Positions 1 through 8,214 of a DNA stretch of 37,241 nucleotides are shown piece by piece. This DNA comes from Candidatus Saccharimonadota bacterium (lineage in GTDB: Bacteria; Patescibacteriota; Saccharimonadia; Saccharimonadales; Saccharimonadaceae). The stretch is taken from contig UNSQ01000006.1 in assembly GCA_900556885.1 (NCBI GenBank), positions 1 through 37,241 of the forward strand, read 5' to 3'. The notes under the pieces were generated by a model. That model did no database searches, was not told the DNA's origin, and saw nothing but the letters and a program-made list of their open reading frames with translations. Position 1 is the stretch's first letter. Each line of letters starts with the position of its first letter. The translations under genes were made by a program, and so were the position numbers.

Positions 1-507
1 ATAATATTCAGCGTAGTTATTTAGAAGCATTCTTTCATCCACTAGCAGTGCAGAGTAATTATCAGGATTATTCCACGAATCCACTACTTCTTCGGTTATC
101 TTCTTTTTTGCAAAAGCTCTTGCAACGTTATTGTATACACCAAGAACCGACGCCTCTATTAGATACTTATCATAAACAAATGAACACTTATCGTCGTTAC
201 GATCAAAAGTTATATCTTTCTTTTTAAAAGCTATGTTCCCAAATCCGCCATATGTTTTATCTAAGATATTTTTATCAGCAAGTCCAAACAATAAATCCCC
301 AGCCATACTATATGCTTCTTCTTGGCTTTTTTCTTTTGAGGAGACACTTGCGTAGTAATAATGCAAGCCATCATCTTTGAGAGCATAAATTCTGCTTGAC
401 CCACAATTTCCCATCGCACCACCACTAGAGTATTCGGCATAAATTATTTCATCTGGTTTTATGGCATCCACTATCTTCTTCGTAAGCTTTTCTTTGTCTA
501 GATTCAT
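1..507 (-). CDS. Hypothetical protein, 5' part only (runs off left edge)
   Basis: An open frame of 169 codons reads on the minus strand from an ATG at 507 to the window edge without a stop. A good Shine-Dalgarno (AGGAG at 516-520) sits 8 bases before the ATG, and an extended -10 box (TGa-TATAAT, 625-630 on the minus strand) lies about 110 bases further up, so the gene is very likely real. The protein begins MNLDKEKLTKKIVDAIKPDE, is mixed alpha/beta in character with many charged residues, and shows no signal peptide or membrane segment. I do not recognise a family. The leader between promoter and start can fold with CTTGCC/GGCAAG (565-570 with 530-535). It is transcribed in the same direction as the nuclease-like gene 729-1934 and may belong to the same accessory cluster. 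Confidence 0.75.
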   Translation of the reverse strand, partial: MNLDKEKLTKKIVDAIKPDEIIYAEYSSGGAMGNCGSSRIYALKDDGLHYYYASVSSKEKSQEEAYSMAGDLLFGLADKNILDKTYGGFGNIAFKKKDITFDRNDDKCSFVYDKYLIEASVLGVYNNVARAFAKKKITEEVVDSWNNPDNYSALLVDERMLLNNYAEYY

Positions 508-728
508 ATTAAGCACTCCTTTCTTAATTCTTGCCAGATTCTGACCATCACTCAAAGGTGTCGAGGCAAGTCTAGGAAAAACCGCAAATCAGTTTTTGTT
601 ATACTGAGCATAATTACACTTATGATTATATCATTTTGATATAAAAATCAGCTCGATTACTGCACGCAGCAGAACTATGCGGAGGGCCGACTTTATACTT
701 TCAGCATATTACATCCTTTGGCTTTGTA
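508..728 (-). promoter_or_regulatory. Intergenic leader with extended -10 promoter for gene 1-507
   Basis: On the minus strand a TGa-TATAAT extended -10 (box at 625-630) gives a leader of about 110 bases. The leader holds a 6-bp stem (530-535 with 565-570) with a possible inner ACC/GGT pairing, then the Shine-Dalgarno at 516-520. No convincing -35 is visible. Nothing else recognisable is seen in this stretch. Confidence 0.5.
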
Positions 729-1934
729 CTACGTCCGGTTAATCTTTTCCAAGAATCTAGCTCTCATGATGCTAAAATTAAGTTCAGATATTGACACGGT
801 ATGGTTTTTTAGTCCTTTCAAAAAGTCAGAGAAATATTTATCTTCAAGAAAATTTGCCGCATTTTTTCTGAAAAAATCATAGATATCTTTATATGTGATT
901 ATTGTGTATGGTTTTGCTAAGTTGTATTTTGATGTATCAATATGATTGTAGTTTGGCGTAAAAATATAATAATGGCTAATTTTCCCGTATGCGTCGTCGT
1001 CAGGATTAGAAATTCGCTTTTCTGTATATTCCTGATACTTATTTAACTGGGAATATCCATCATCTTTTATACCATTTATCCCAGATTTAATTTTGTTTTC
1101 TATTACAAAAACATTGTTGTCATCTTCTATCCATAGGTCAATATTATTGTTGCTTTCTCGTATAATATCGAATCTCGGACGAAGGTCATCTACGCCAAGT
1201 ATCTCACGAACGAATTTCCTAAATATAGCCTTATTATATTGAAAATAATATGCCAATAAGTTCGAAAATGTTAATTCATCATTTTCTTTTCGTATTATCT
1301 CTAGGAATGTCAGACCAGCTCCGCGCATTGATTCATCAGTAATCAATTTCTCTGTAGTATCGTCGCTCTCCCAATAGTCGTCATTATTAAGTAAGTTTTG
1401 CAATTCGACATATGCGTTATAGTCGTCTTGTGCAGAATAGTATTTTCTACCAGATTGATTGCTTATGGCTTTACTATTTGAATGAAGTCTAATTAAGCGT
1501 ATAGTATCATCGTTCGGCTTAAACTCATCGTTGATAGTTAATAGTATTCTAGTATTTTTTCTAGGTAGCCTAATCTTATCAGTTCTGTATGTAAAAAATA
1601 TGCTAGAATCAGACTCGCCATGGTATATGTTATCACTAAAGACATTGCTAATTGGCGTATCAGCATATTTTACATCATTCGGCGCAACATCAATGGGGTA
1701 TAATTTTTCCGCTTTAGCAATGACTTCTACAGTAGTTTTTCCCTCAATATTACGCACAAAAATTACGCTTTTGACGGAATGGCTACTATCAACCTTTCCA
1801 CCTGGTGTAATATATAGATAGTTTTGCCCATTATCGTCTTTAAATAAATTAATTACTTCGTGACCGATATTTGCGCCTTCATTTAGATAAGATCCAGCAA
1901 AGAGTTGATTAATGAGTATTTCATCGTTTCTCAT
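729..1934 (-). CDS. PD-(D/E)XK nuclease superfamily protein, defence-like
   Basis: A 401-residue protein with a C-terminal half typical of the PDDEXK nuclease families found in stand-alone defence genes. The core is visible as D266 (in NIDLWIED), then E279-x-K281 (in FVIENKIKSG), followed by Q296-x3-Y300 (QLNKY), the usual order D...ExK...Q. The N-terminal 170 residues look like a separate beta-rich domain I cannot name. There is no signal peptide or membrane segment, so it acts in the cytoplasm. The start is an ATG with no Shine-Dalgarno but with TGa-TAAAAT (1941-1946, minus strand) only 6 bases upstream, which suggests a leaderless transcript. It could be a restriction or abortive-infection nuclease; the partner, if any, is not visible. 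The superfamily call is fairly secure, the biological role is inference. Confidence 0.7.
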   Translation of the reverse strand: MRNDEILINQLFAGSYLNEGANIGHEVINLFKDDNGQNYLYITPGGKVDSSHSVKSVIFVRNIEGKTTVEVIAKAEKLYPIDVAPNDVKYADTPISNVFSDNIYHGESDSSIFFTYRTDKIRLPRKNTRILLTINDEFKPNDDTIRLIRLHSNSKAISNQSGRKYYSAQDDYNAYVELQNLLNNDDYWESDDTTEKLITDESMRGAGLTFLEIIRKENDELTFSNLLAYYFQYNKAIFRKFVREILGVDDLRPRFDIIRESNNNIDLWIEDDNNVFVIENKIKSGINGIKDDGYSQLNKYQEYTEKRISNPDDDAYGKISHYYIFTPNYNHIDTSKYNLAKPYTIITYKDIYDFFRKNAANFLEDKYFSDFLKGLKNHTVSISELNFSIMRARFLEKINRT

Positions 1935-1946
1935 GTATATATTTTA

Positions 1947-2102
1947 TCATTTTTATGCATCTCATGATATAGACCAAGGCATTATTATTGAGACACCGGC
2001 TGGATGGATATTAGGGTTGAATCGCACGTCTTTGATCTACTAGTTGTAATTCATGTTTGACCCACGCACGGTTGGGTGACAGGACGAGTGGAGTGGAGGG
2101 CA
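1947..2102. other. Non-coding stretch with possible gene remnant
   Basis: Together with the doubtful small ORF that follows, this makes a stretch of about 430 bases without a secure gene. On the plus strand 1963-2043 reads as an open but start-less fragment (HDIDQGIIIETPAGWILGLN...) ending at TAG, which looks like the decayed end of a gene. I see no tRNA, repeat or clear hairpin here. Confidence 0.25.
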
Positions 2103-2276
2103 ATGCTTATCTATTCCCATTTTTTAGTAAGCGATAAACTCGGTTTCATTCTCAAAATGATTGGTTTGCGTCCGGATCAGTCGTTCTGCATAGAGACTGC
2201 TCAATTTCAGAGTAAAGCAGCTATTGGTCTGCCTGATGGAATAAGTAAGAAAGCGGCGATTGAATCGGCGAAGTAA
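2103..2276 (+). CDS. Possible small protein, 57 aa
   Basis: A short frame with an ATG at 2103 preceded by the purine-rich GGAGTGGAGGGCA, which could serve as ribosome binding site. The product ends in a plausible coding-like stretch (LPDGISKKAAIESAK). I recognise no family and see no clear promoter. It may equally be the surviving tail of a longer broken gene, since an in-frame stop (TGA) sits shortly upstream and the preceding region looks degenerate. Low confidence. Confidence 0.3.
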   Translation: MLIYSHFLVSDKLGFILKMIGLRPDQSFCIETAQFQSKAAIGLPDGISKKAAIESAK

Positions 2277-2327
2277 GCATAAAAATTAGTAAAATCTGAT
2301 ATGGTACTAGCATTTTCACTTCACCCA

Positions 2328-2336
2328 TGCTATAAT
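2328..2336 (+). promoter_or_regulatory. Extended -10 promoter of rpmG
   Basis: TGc-TATAAT, with the box at 2331-2336, gives a leader of about 30 bases before the rpmG ATG. No convincing -35 element is seen at the usual distance. Confidence 0.6.
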
Positions 2337-2373
2337 TAGTCAAGACGTTTTATAAAATCTAACGAGTAAAGAG

Positions 2374-2592
2374 ATGGCAAAGAAGAATACGAAACGAAAG
2401 CTGATTGGTTTGGTGAGTAACTTGAGCAACCACCGAACTTACTATACTACTGTTAACACCCAGAACCGCACTACAAAAGGTCAGGGTAAATTGACACTAC
2501 GTAAGTACGACCCAATTGCAAAGCAACACGCTACTTACACTGAGACTAAGAAAAACCTTGGTCGTAACGAAGTTAAAGCTCGTAAAAGCTAA
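2374..2592 (+). CDS. rpmG: 50S ribosomal protein L33 (cysteine-free form)
   Basis: A 72-residue basic protein. The hallmark L33 segment is clear: KLTLRKYDPIAKQHATYTETK corresponds to the family's LxLKKY(C/D)P...KH...ETK. The first residues (MAKKNTKRKLIGLV) and the TTVN segment also fit. The protein contains no cysteine at all, so it is the zinc-free (C-minus) type. It is somewhat longer than the usual 50-55 residues because of a basic C-terminal tail. The start is supported by AAAGAG just before the ATG and by the promoter at 2331. It stands alone as a single-gene unit closed by a strong terminator at 2612-2640. Confidence 0.88.
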   Translation: MAKKNTKRKLIGLVSNLSNHRTYYTTVNTQNRTTKGQGKLTLRKYDPIAKQHATYTETKKNLGRNEVKARKS

Positions 2593-2611
2593 TTTAACAG
2601 AATTATACAGA

Positions 2612-2640
2612 AACTCCCTCGCATTCAGAGGGAGTTTTTA
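2612..2640 (+). terminator. Rho-independent terminator after rpmG
   Basis: Perfect 9-bp stem AACTCCCTC (2612-2620) with GAGGGAGTT (2628-2636), 7-base loop, followed by a run of T. It also lies just beyond the end of the convergent minus-strand gene. Confidence 0.85.
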
Positions 2641-2658
2641 TTTGGCAAGGATATTTGG

Positions 2659-3861
2659 CTATTTCCTCAATCGAGATTTCATATCACGAATGGTATTCAT
2701 ATAGTAAAGAAAAGCGTCGTACGGCAAATCATACGGGCTAAAATAAGCATGGACGTCGCCGTCAGCAAAATTCTTCGTTCCCATGTAATAGAAGTGGTCT
2801 GAAGTTTGCAATTTTCGCCAATCGCTAATTAAACCTTCGTCTTTACTATTCAAGACCTCATCTTCAAGCTCATAGACATATCGCAAAGCTTCTTTCTGCA
2901 GGCTGTTTCCGTTCCAAGCCGTCAAATCCCGCTCGGCGTCCGCCCACGTTACAGGTGACGGCATACTTATTTCACCGGCAGGCGCATTCGCGTCCAGCGC
3001 TTCGCTAACGGTATAGAAAGTATTACCACTAGCGCTCAACCATTTATCAACAAACTTCTCAAAGAAGCCGAAAATCCCAGATTCCGCCCATTGATGTTCG
3101 CCGAAAGTTTCATAGTCCATAAACAAGTTAAGCAGTGGCGCGTAACGGACAGAATCTTCCACCCACGTGTTAAACTTGTCCGCGGTCAACGGCCATTCAT
3201 TCCATTTTCGATCACTAAACCTAAACGCTAAATCATCGCTCAATCGATAATTCTTAAGTAGCAATCCAATTTTCTTCGTGCCTCTCGGGCGATATACATA
3301 ATTCGGACTGCGCCAATTCAGAATCGGATCCCAGCCTTCAGCCAACACACCCTTAAAGCCATCCTGCTCAGCCCATTTCGCCAAATCGTCGCTATACGCC
3401 AATTCCGTATTTGCCAAAACTCGCGTTTCCGCACCAAAAATCTCGCGAATCTTCCAGCGGTGAAGCTCAACTTGACGCTCGAACTCCTTGCGCGAATAGA
3501 AAAACGCCAGACTGTGATGATACGGACTTGATAATACTTCTACTTGACCAGTCTTTACCAGGCGCTTGAAACTCTCCAAAACCTCAGGATTAAACCTTTC
3601 GGCTTGCTCTAAAAACGCTCCACTAAAACTCAGCGAGATCTTAAAATCAGGATATTTTTTCAATAGTTTTTCAAGTAAAGCATTCATCGGCAAATACGAC
3701 TTTTCTGCAACTTTTTGGAATATTTTTTGATTGTCCTGATCTGGATTTTGACCGCCAGAGAAATAGTTATGCTTCCAAGCCACGTCAAATATACTATACT
3801 CGCGTATTCGCCACGGTTGGTGTACGTGTAGATATAAAACTATTCCTTTATTTTTATTCAT
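2659..3861 (-). CDS. Glycoside hydrolase family 57, alpha-amylase-like
   Basis: A 400-residue cytoplasmic enzyme acting on alpha-glucans. GH57 signatures are visible in order: LHVHQPWR at 11-18, the nucleophile motif NTELAYSD with E153, and the second catalytic motif LFMDYETFGEHQW with D249. The NTELxYxD and MDYETFGEH forms are those of the short, about 400-residue GH57 alpha-amylase group rather than the longer branching enzymes or glucanotransferases. Its ATG overlaps the stop region of the upstream glycosyltransferase by 4 bases, so the two are translated together. The pair probably makes and trims an intracellular storage glucan; the exact substrate cannot be read from the sequence. Confidence 0.88.
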   Translation of the reverse strand: MNKNKGIVLYLHVHQPWRIREYSIFDVAWKHNYFSGGQNPDQDNQKIFQKVAEKSYLPMNALLEKLLKKYPDFKISLSFSGAFLEQAERFNPEVLESFKRLVKTGQVEVLSSPYHHSLAFFYSRKEFERQVELHRWKIREIFGAETRVLANTELAYSDDLAKWAEQDGFKGVLAEGWDPILNWRSPNYVYRPRGTKKIGLLLKNYRLSDDLAFRFSDRKWNEWPLTADKFNTWVEDSVRYAPLLNLFMDYETFGEHQWAESGIFGFFEKFVDKWLSASGNTFYTVSEALDANAPAGEISMPSPVTWADAERDLTAWNGNSLQKEALRYVYELEDEVLNSKDEGLISDWRKLQTSDHFYYMGTKNFADGDVHAYFSPYDLPYDAFLYYMNTIRDMKSRLRK

Positions 3862-5060
3862 ACCAGCGCTCCTTTATACAGTTTCAGACATTTTCTAGCG
3901 GCATCCTGCCAGGAAATTCTCGCGTATTCATTCTTAACGTTTTTCTTCAGAGATTTCTGTAAGGCAGGTGATTCGGCGATATTAACAATTTCATCCGCCA
4001 ATTTATTCACATCCCAATAGTCAAACCGCATAATATTATTCAGAACCTCGCCGACGCCGGATTGACGACTAATAAGCAACGCCGTATCATGATGCGCCGC
4101 CTCCAAGGCAGTCAAGCCAAATGGCTCAGAAACCGAACTCATCACAAAAACATCAATCAAGTAGTAAATATCTCGCCACTGTTTTCCGCGCACAAATCCC
4201 GTAAAAATCATCTTATCGCTAATACCTAAATCTGCCGCTAGCTCAATCAATTCATCTCTTTGCTCGCCATTTCCAGATAAAACAAAAACAATTTTCTCAT
4301 ATTTATCAAGCGCCTTCGCTGCAGCTCGCACAAAATACGTCAAACCCTTCTGAACCGTGAGTCGCGTCAACGCGCCAACAACCATATAGCCATCCTTTTT
4401 CAACTCCTCCAAATATCTGTAAGTACTGGCGTCATACTCATGTGGCGGCAAATCAGCCAAATCAATTGCGTTATAAACCACCTCAATTTTCTCTGGCGGG
4501 ATGTGATAATTCTTAACAATTATTTCCTTCGTGATTTCACTAACGGCAATTATTCGATCAGCCATCAACAAGCCTTGTTGCTCAATTTCGTGAACCAGAG
4601 GATTCCCGGACTGCTCGCCAGAACGGTCAAATTCCGTCGCGTGAACATGCACAATTAGCGGCGCGCCCGTCATTTCCTTAGCAATTATTCCAGCTTCCAT
4701 CGTCAACCAATCATGCGCGTGAATCGCGTCGGGCTGATGATTTTTTACAAACTTCCGAACATATTTACCGTAACGCCTCTGTACGGCACGCATCGGTGAA
4801 AGACCGTACTCGTCCTTAGCATTCTCACGGTCTTCCTCCGAACCGTTATTATACGCACCCAAATCGTGATAATTCGGTGGCAAAGGAGTAGCTGAATAGA
4901 TATTCATATAGTCAATTCCGGGATGCTCAGCGGTGTAGGGGATGATAAAGTCGATATCAACGCCCTCCGAAGCAAGCGCCTTCGACATCTGATAGCAAGC
5001 AACGCCAAGTCCGCCACTATTGTGCGGAGGAAGTTCCCACCCAAGCATTAAAATTTTCAT
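3858..5060 (-). CDS. GT-B glycosyltransferase, GT4/GT5-like (glycogen synthase-like)
   Basis: About 400 residues from the ATG at 5060, giving MKILMLGWELPPHNSGGLGV, the N-terminal glycine-rich sugar-nucleotide loop of this fold. The C-terminal half holds the nucleotide-binding Rossmann domain with the E-x7-E motif in SVSEPFGLTALEAAHH. An in-frame TTG further upstream (5099) is less likely because the extra residues are unlike the family and because a TACAAT box lies at 5071-5076, inside that extension. The gene is the first of a two-gene operon with the GH57 enzyme, overlapping it by 4 bases. The KxGGL-type loop and the amylase partner suggest alpha-glucan synthesis with ADP- or UDP-glucose as donor, but a GT4 role in surface polysaccharide synthesis is possible. 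Confidence 0.82.
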   Translation of the reverse strand: MKILMLGWELPPHNSGGLGVACYQMSKALASEGVDIDFIIPYTAEHPGIDYMNIYSATPLPPNYHDLGAYNNGSEEDRENAKDEYGLSPMRAVQRRYGKYVRKFVKNHQPDAIHAHDWLTMEAGIIAKEMTGAPLIVHVHATEFDRSGEQSGNPLVHEIEQQGLLMADRIIAVSEITKEIIVKNYHIPPEKIEVVYNAIDLADLPPHEYDASTYRYLEELKKDGYMVVGALTRLTVQKGLTYFVRAAAKALDKYEKIVFVLSGNGEQRDELIELAADLGISDKMIFTGFVRGKQWRDIYYLIDVFVMSSVSEPFGLTALEAAHHDTALLISRQSGVGEVLNNIMRFDYWDVNKLADEIVNIAESPALQKSLKKNVKNEYARISWQDAARKCLKLYKGALV

Positions 5061-5070
5061 CTCTGAGTTA

Positions 5071-5076
5071 ATTGTA
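5071..5076 (-). promoter_or_regulatory. -10 box for the GT/GH57 operon
   Basis: TACAAT on the minus strand, 10 bases before the ATG at 5060, so the leader would be only a few bases long. The ATG is preceded by CTCAGAG, at best a weak ribosome binding site. Confidence 0.45.
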
Positions 5077-5149
5077 GAACTACGCTTATGTTTTTTCAAG
5101 TGATTTTGGGATCTTTTTCACGAGTTTTTATTTTTCACAATTTTAACAT

Positions 5150-5177
5150 TTGCGACAAAGCTAATTCGTGATAAAAT
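5150..5177 (+). promoter_or_regulatory. Promoter of tRNA-Trp
   Basis: TTGCGA (5150-5155), 16-base spacer, TAAAAT (5172-5177) preceded by TGa, then 9 bases to the tRNA 5' end. Confidence 0.6.
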
Positions 5178-5186
5178 AGTTGCTAT

Positions 5187-5263
5187 AGGAGTGTAGCTCA
5201 GGTGGCTAGAGCACTGGTCTCCAAAACCAGGTGTCGGGGGTTCGAGTCCCTCCACTCCTGCCA
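5187..5263 (+). tRNA. tRNA-Trp, anticodon CCA
   Basis: A full cloverleaf can be drawn. The acceptor stem is AGGAGTG (5187-5193) with CACTCCT (5253-5259). The anticodon stem CTGGT/ACCAG encloses loop CT-CCA-AA with anticodon CCA at 5221-5223. The T loop is TTCGAGT, and the discriminator G at 5260 is followed by an encoded CCA tail (5261-5263). CCA reads UGG, and no UCA anticodon is involved, consistent with TGA being a stop codon in this genome. Confidence 0.95.
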
Positions 5264-5323
5264 AGATTCTCGCTTGAAAGAGAATCTTTTTTATTAGTCA
5301 AAAATCTGCTATAATTTCTCAAT

Positions 5324-5866
5324 ATGAAACCTTTATCACCTTCACTTCCGCATATTATCGCCATGGTTGGTGCGCCAGGTTCAGGGAAGACACAGTTCGC
5401 TGTAGAATTTGCGAAGATTTTCAATTCTCCAGTGGTAAGTTCTCGACAATTTGAAGTTTTTACGGACAATACAAAAACCATTTCTGACGCAACATTGTCG
5501 CTTTTGGAAGAATTTTTGAAGACTAAGCAAACTGTCATTTTGGACGGATCAACGGATCAGCGTACGAATCGTATGCGTATCAATCGCCTTGCCAGGGAAT
5601 ATGGATATAAAGTCCTATTTGTTTGGGTACAAACCGATCCCGCCACAGCCAAGCATCGCTGGATAAAGGCTTACGGCGGAAATGACGAATCTTTCGAGCG
5701 ACGATTGAAGCAGTTTTCAGCGCCGCACAGCAGCGAATCTTACGTCGTGATTAGCGGTCGCCACACCTTAAGTAGTCAGGCTCGCACTGTTCTTAAGCAA
5801 ATTGGCGCCAGTCGCCCAGAAGCCCCACGCCGCCCAATTGCCGGAAATCGCATTAACATAGGTTAA
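5324..5866 (+). CDS. P-loop ATPase / AAA-type nucleotide kinase-like protein
   Basis: A 180-residue protein with a Walker A motif GAPGSGKT at about residues 16-23, a strand ending in VILDGST that may serve as Walker B or lid entry, and an Arg-rich stretch after it. This is the layout of small zeta-toxin/polynucleotide-kinase-like P-loop proteins, but the exact family is not clear. The basic C-terminus (RPEAPRRPIAGNRINIG) is unstructured-looking. The start ATG has no Shine-Dalgarno; TGc-TATAAT (box 5310-5315) lies 8 bases upstream, so the mRNA is probably leaderless. The stop is followed within 2 bases by the YgjP-like gene, so the two are an operon. Confidence 0.7.
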   Translation: MKPLSPSLPHIIAMVGAPGSGKTQFAVEFAKIFNSPVVSSRQFEVFTDNTKTISDATLSLLEEFLKTKQTVILDGSTDQRTNRMRINRLAREYGYKVLFVWVQTDPATAKHRWIKAYGGNDESFERRLKQFSAPHSSESYVVISGRHTLSSQARTVLKQIGASRPEAPRRPIAGNRINIG

Positions 5867-5868
5867 CC

Positions 5869-6561
5869 ATGACAATTATTACCGACGAAGAATTCGGAGA
5901 AATTGTCGTTAAAAAACGCAGCCTGGCGAAAACTGTTAGTTTGAAAATTGCGCCAGATGGACGAATACAAATCACAATGCCACCATACGCGCCGCTGTTA
6001 GCCGCAAAGGCATTGATTAAAACTTCTCGGAAGCAAATCCGCGAATTAGTTTCTCAATACCGAGAAAAACTTTCTTACACGAAAAATCAGCAAATTGGCA
6101 AAAGCCATCATTTATTGATACAAACGACCACAAAACCTTCGAGTGTAAAAATCGTCGGAACGCAGATATTGGCAGAAATCAACGAGGCGGAATCCGTCGA
6201 ATCGGCCGCAAACCAACAACTTATCCGCAGTAAAATTCTGGTTGTGTTCAGAAAAGAAGCCAAGTCATATTTACCAAGGCGATTGTCGTTTTTAGCGAAA
6301 GAACACGGCTTTTCTTTTGCTCGGAGTAAAATCACACACTCATCAAGCCGCTGGGGAAGCTGCTCTTCATCTGGAACGATTAGCTTGAATATCGGGATGA
6401 TGAACTTGCCATTTGAGCTAATTGATTACGTAATTATCCACGAATTGTGCCACACCAGGCATATGAATCACTCGACGAAATTCTGGGACGAAGTTGCCAA
6501 ATTTGACCCGCATTATAAAATCCACCGAAATGAATTGAAAAAATATTCGCCATACATATAG
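5869..6561 (+). CDS. YgjP-type (DUF45, M48-like) metallopeptidase
   Basis: A 230-residue protein of the SprT/WLM-like YgjP family. The diagnostic zinc motif is HELCHTRHMNH, with H191, E192, H195 and H201, preceded by the family's RWGSCSSSGTISLN block. The N-terminal part (about 1-100) is the beta-rich domain usual for this family (KTVSLKIAPDGRIQITMPP). It is cytoplasmic, with no signal peptide. It follows the P-loop gene by 2 bases and has no promoter of its own. The family's role is poorly defined, often described as predicted metal-dependent hydrolase. Confidence 0.88.
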   Translation: MTIITDEEFGEIVVKKRSLAKTVSLKIAPDGRIQITMPPYAPLLAAKALIKTSRKQIRELVSQYREKLSYTKNQQIGKSHHLLIQTTTKPSSVKIVGTQILAEINEAESVESAANQQLIRSKILVVFRKEAKSYLPRRLSFLAKEHGFSFARSKITHSSSRWGSCSSSGTISLNIGMMNLPFELIDYVIIHELCHTRHMNHSTKFWDEVAKFDPHYKIHRNELKKYSPYI

Positions 6562-6591
6562 AAACGCATATGCTTATGTTATACTTTAGCT

Positions 6592-7785
6592 ATGTGGGCG
6601 CTAATTTTTCTATTGATCACTCTGAGTGTTGTTTTAGGTGTTATAGCTATTGTTTTACATAAAATATTGTCGGAAATTAGCGATAAATCTGATTGTAAAA
6701 ATGATAAAAAAAGCCTTAGTGAACATCAAAGGATGATCACGCTTATCAATAATATTACCGACGCGATTCTCAGTACGGACGAACACGGAATTATCAATAC
6801 GTACAATTCTGCGGCGCTTAATTTGATTGACACGAACAGCGGAATTAACGGCGAACATATCAGTCAAGTCCTGAACCTTGAAACGACGGATAAAAAGCCG
6901 ATTGACATCTTTAAGGAACTTACCAAATCTTCCGCAATTCGCCAGCGCGACGACGTTCTGATGAAAATCGAAGATGACGATTATATTCGTCTGGAAGTTA
7001 CGCTTGCGCCAGTTCAGGGCGGCGACAAGATGACGCCGGACGGATATGTGCTTATTTTGCGCGACATCACGAAGACGAAGAGCCTCGAAGAAGAGCGTGA
7101 TGAGTTTATTAGCGTAGTTAGTCACGAATTACGCACGCCAATTGCTATTGCTGAAGGTTCGCTGAGCAACGCCAAATTACTGGTCGAGCGTAAAATGACC
7201 AGCAAAATTCCCGAAGCCATTGACGAATCTCATAAGCAAATTTTATTCTTAGCGCGAATGATCAACGACCTCAGTACGCTATCACGCGCCGAGCGAGGTG
7301 TGGCTGATGAAACGGAGATAATTGACGTGACAGAGCTGGCTGCTCAGATAAATTCCGAATATTCACCTCAGGCGGGCGAAAAAGGTTTGGCTTTCAATTT
7401 GGATATCGGCGGGAGACTTGGCGTAGTTAAGGTTTCTCGTCTATATCTGGAGGAAATTCTCCAAAACTTCATCACCAACGCCATTCGATATACACAAAAA
7501 GGCTCCATAACTTTATCAATCAAGAAAAATAAATCTGGCGAAATCACCTTCAAGGTTATTGACACGGGAATTGGCATTAGCAAAGCCGACATAGCAAAAA
7601 TTTTCGACAAGTTTTACCGCGCAGAAGATTATAGAACTCGCGAGACGAAAGGCACGGGATTAGGTCTATACGTCTCCGCTAAGTTGGCGAAGAAATTGGG
7701 CTGCAAAATTGAGGTAGAAAGCCGATTAAACCACGGATCGACGTTCGGATTCAAGCTGAAAGAGTTTAAAAATAATGACAAATAA
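6592..7785 (+). CDS. Membrane sensor histidine kinase (TM-PAS-HisKA-HATPase)
   Basis: A 397-residue kinase. An N-terminal membrane anchor covers residues 2-24, a PAS-like sensing domain about 45-160 ends in YVLILRDITK, and the dimerisation/phosphoacceptor helix carries H178 in FISVVSHELRTP. The ATP-binding domain follows with the N box (NFITNAIRYT), G1 (DTGIGI), F box (FDKFYRAED) and G2 (GTGLGLY). There is almost no extracytoplasmic part, so it should sense an internal or membrane signal. No response regulator is adjacent; it may signal to the one at 32679. The start has TGt-TATACT (6580-6585) 6 bases upstream and no Shine-Dalgarno, indicating a leaderless mRNA. Confidence 0.9.
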   Translation: MWALIFLLITLSVVLGVIAIVLHKILSEISDKSDCKNDKKSLSEHQRMITLINNITDAILSTDEHGIINTYNSAALNLIDTNSGINGEHISQVLNLETTDKKPIDIFKELTKSSAIRQRDDVLMKIEDDDYIRLEVTLAPVQGGDKMTPDGYVLILRDITKTKSLEEERDEFISVVSHELRTPIAIAEGSLSNAKLLVERKMTSKIPEAIDESHKQILFLARMINDLSTLSRAERGVADETEIIDVTELAAQINSEYSPQAGEKGLAFNLDIGGRLGVVKVSRLYLEEILQNFITNAIRYTQKGSITLSIKKNKSGEITFKVIDTGIGISKADIAKIFDKFYRAEDYRTRETKGTGLGLYVSAKLAKKLGCKIEVESRLNHGSTFGFKLKEFKNNDK

Positions 7786-7797
7786 TATTCGGTCAAC

Positions 7798-7859
7798 TTG
7801 TTTTTTTGGCTCGGATGAATTACAATGACTATTGACAGTCTGTGAAAAACAGACTTTTT
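7798..7859 (+). promoter_or_regulatory. secE-nusG promoter with overlapping terminator-like hairpin
   Basis: TTGTTT (7798-7803), 17-base spacer, TACAAT (7821-7826). Immediately after the expected start point lies a perfect 7-bp hairpin AGTCTGT (7837-7843) / ACAGACT (7849-7855) followed by TTTTT (7855-7859). It may terminate readthrough from the upstream kinase gene, or act as a 5' stem on the secE mRNA. Confidence 0.6.
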
Positions 7860-7874
7860 AAATTGGGAGAAAAT

Positions 7875-8204
7875 ATGGCACAGAAAGGCAAGGCAAGCAG
7901 TAAAACTACGGTTCGTCGCATTAAGGCTACTGACGACGCGCCAAAAAAAGAAAAAGCTGTAGCGAAAAAAATCAATAAACCAATAAAAATCACCACAAAA
8001 ACACCTAAAAAATCTGGCGAAAAAGGTGGATTGATTGGATATTTCAAGGGCGCTTGGGAAGAGTTGAAGCTAGTTCGCTGGCCAACCCGCTCAGCAACTT
8101 GGGCAATGACAGCGGCGGTGCTTATCTTCACCTTTGTGTTTGTCGTTCTGATTTTATTACTTGACGCCGCATTTAACTGGGGCTTTAACCAAATTTTGAA
8201 GTAG
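7875..8204 (+). CDS. secE: Protein translocase subunit SecE
   Basis: A 109-residue single-span membrane protein. The conserved SecE amphipathic segment is GYFKGAWEELKLVRWPTRSAT, followed by the membrane helix (about 76-100, rich in V, F, L). The first 50 residues are a Lys-rich cytoplasmic extension longer than in minimal SecE proteins. The start at 7875 is chosen because GGGAG lies at 7865-7869; the in-frame ATG at 7842 lies inside the leader hairpin. It is followed after 10 bases by nusG, the classic secE-nusG order. It stabilises SecY in the plasma membrane. Confidence 0.93.
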   Translation: MAQKGKASSKTTVRRIKATDDAPKKEKAVAKKINKPIKITTKTPKKSGEKGGLIGYFKGAWEELKLVRWPTRSATWAMTAAVLIFTFVFVVLILLLDAAFNWGFNQILK

Positions 8205-8214
8205 AGGAGAGATT

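Noticed and set aside
5061-5099. TTG start at 5099 for the glycosyltransferase
   Set aside because: The -10 box lies inside this extension, and MKILMLGWE is the normal N-terminus of the fold.
5206-5538. Minus-strand frame across tRNA-Trp
   Set aside because: Antisense shadow of the tRNA and of the P-loop ATPase gene.
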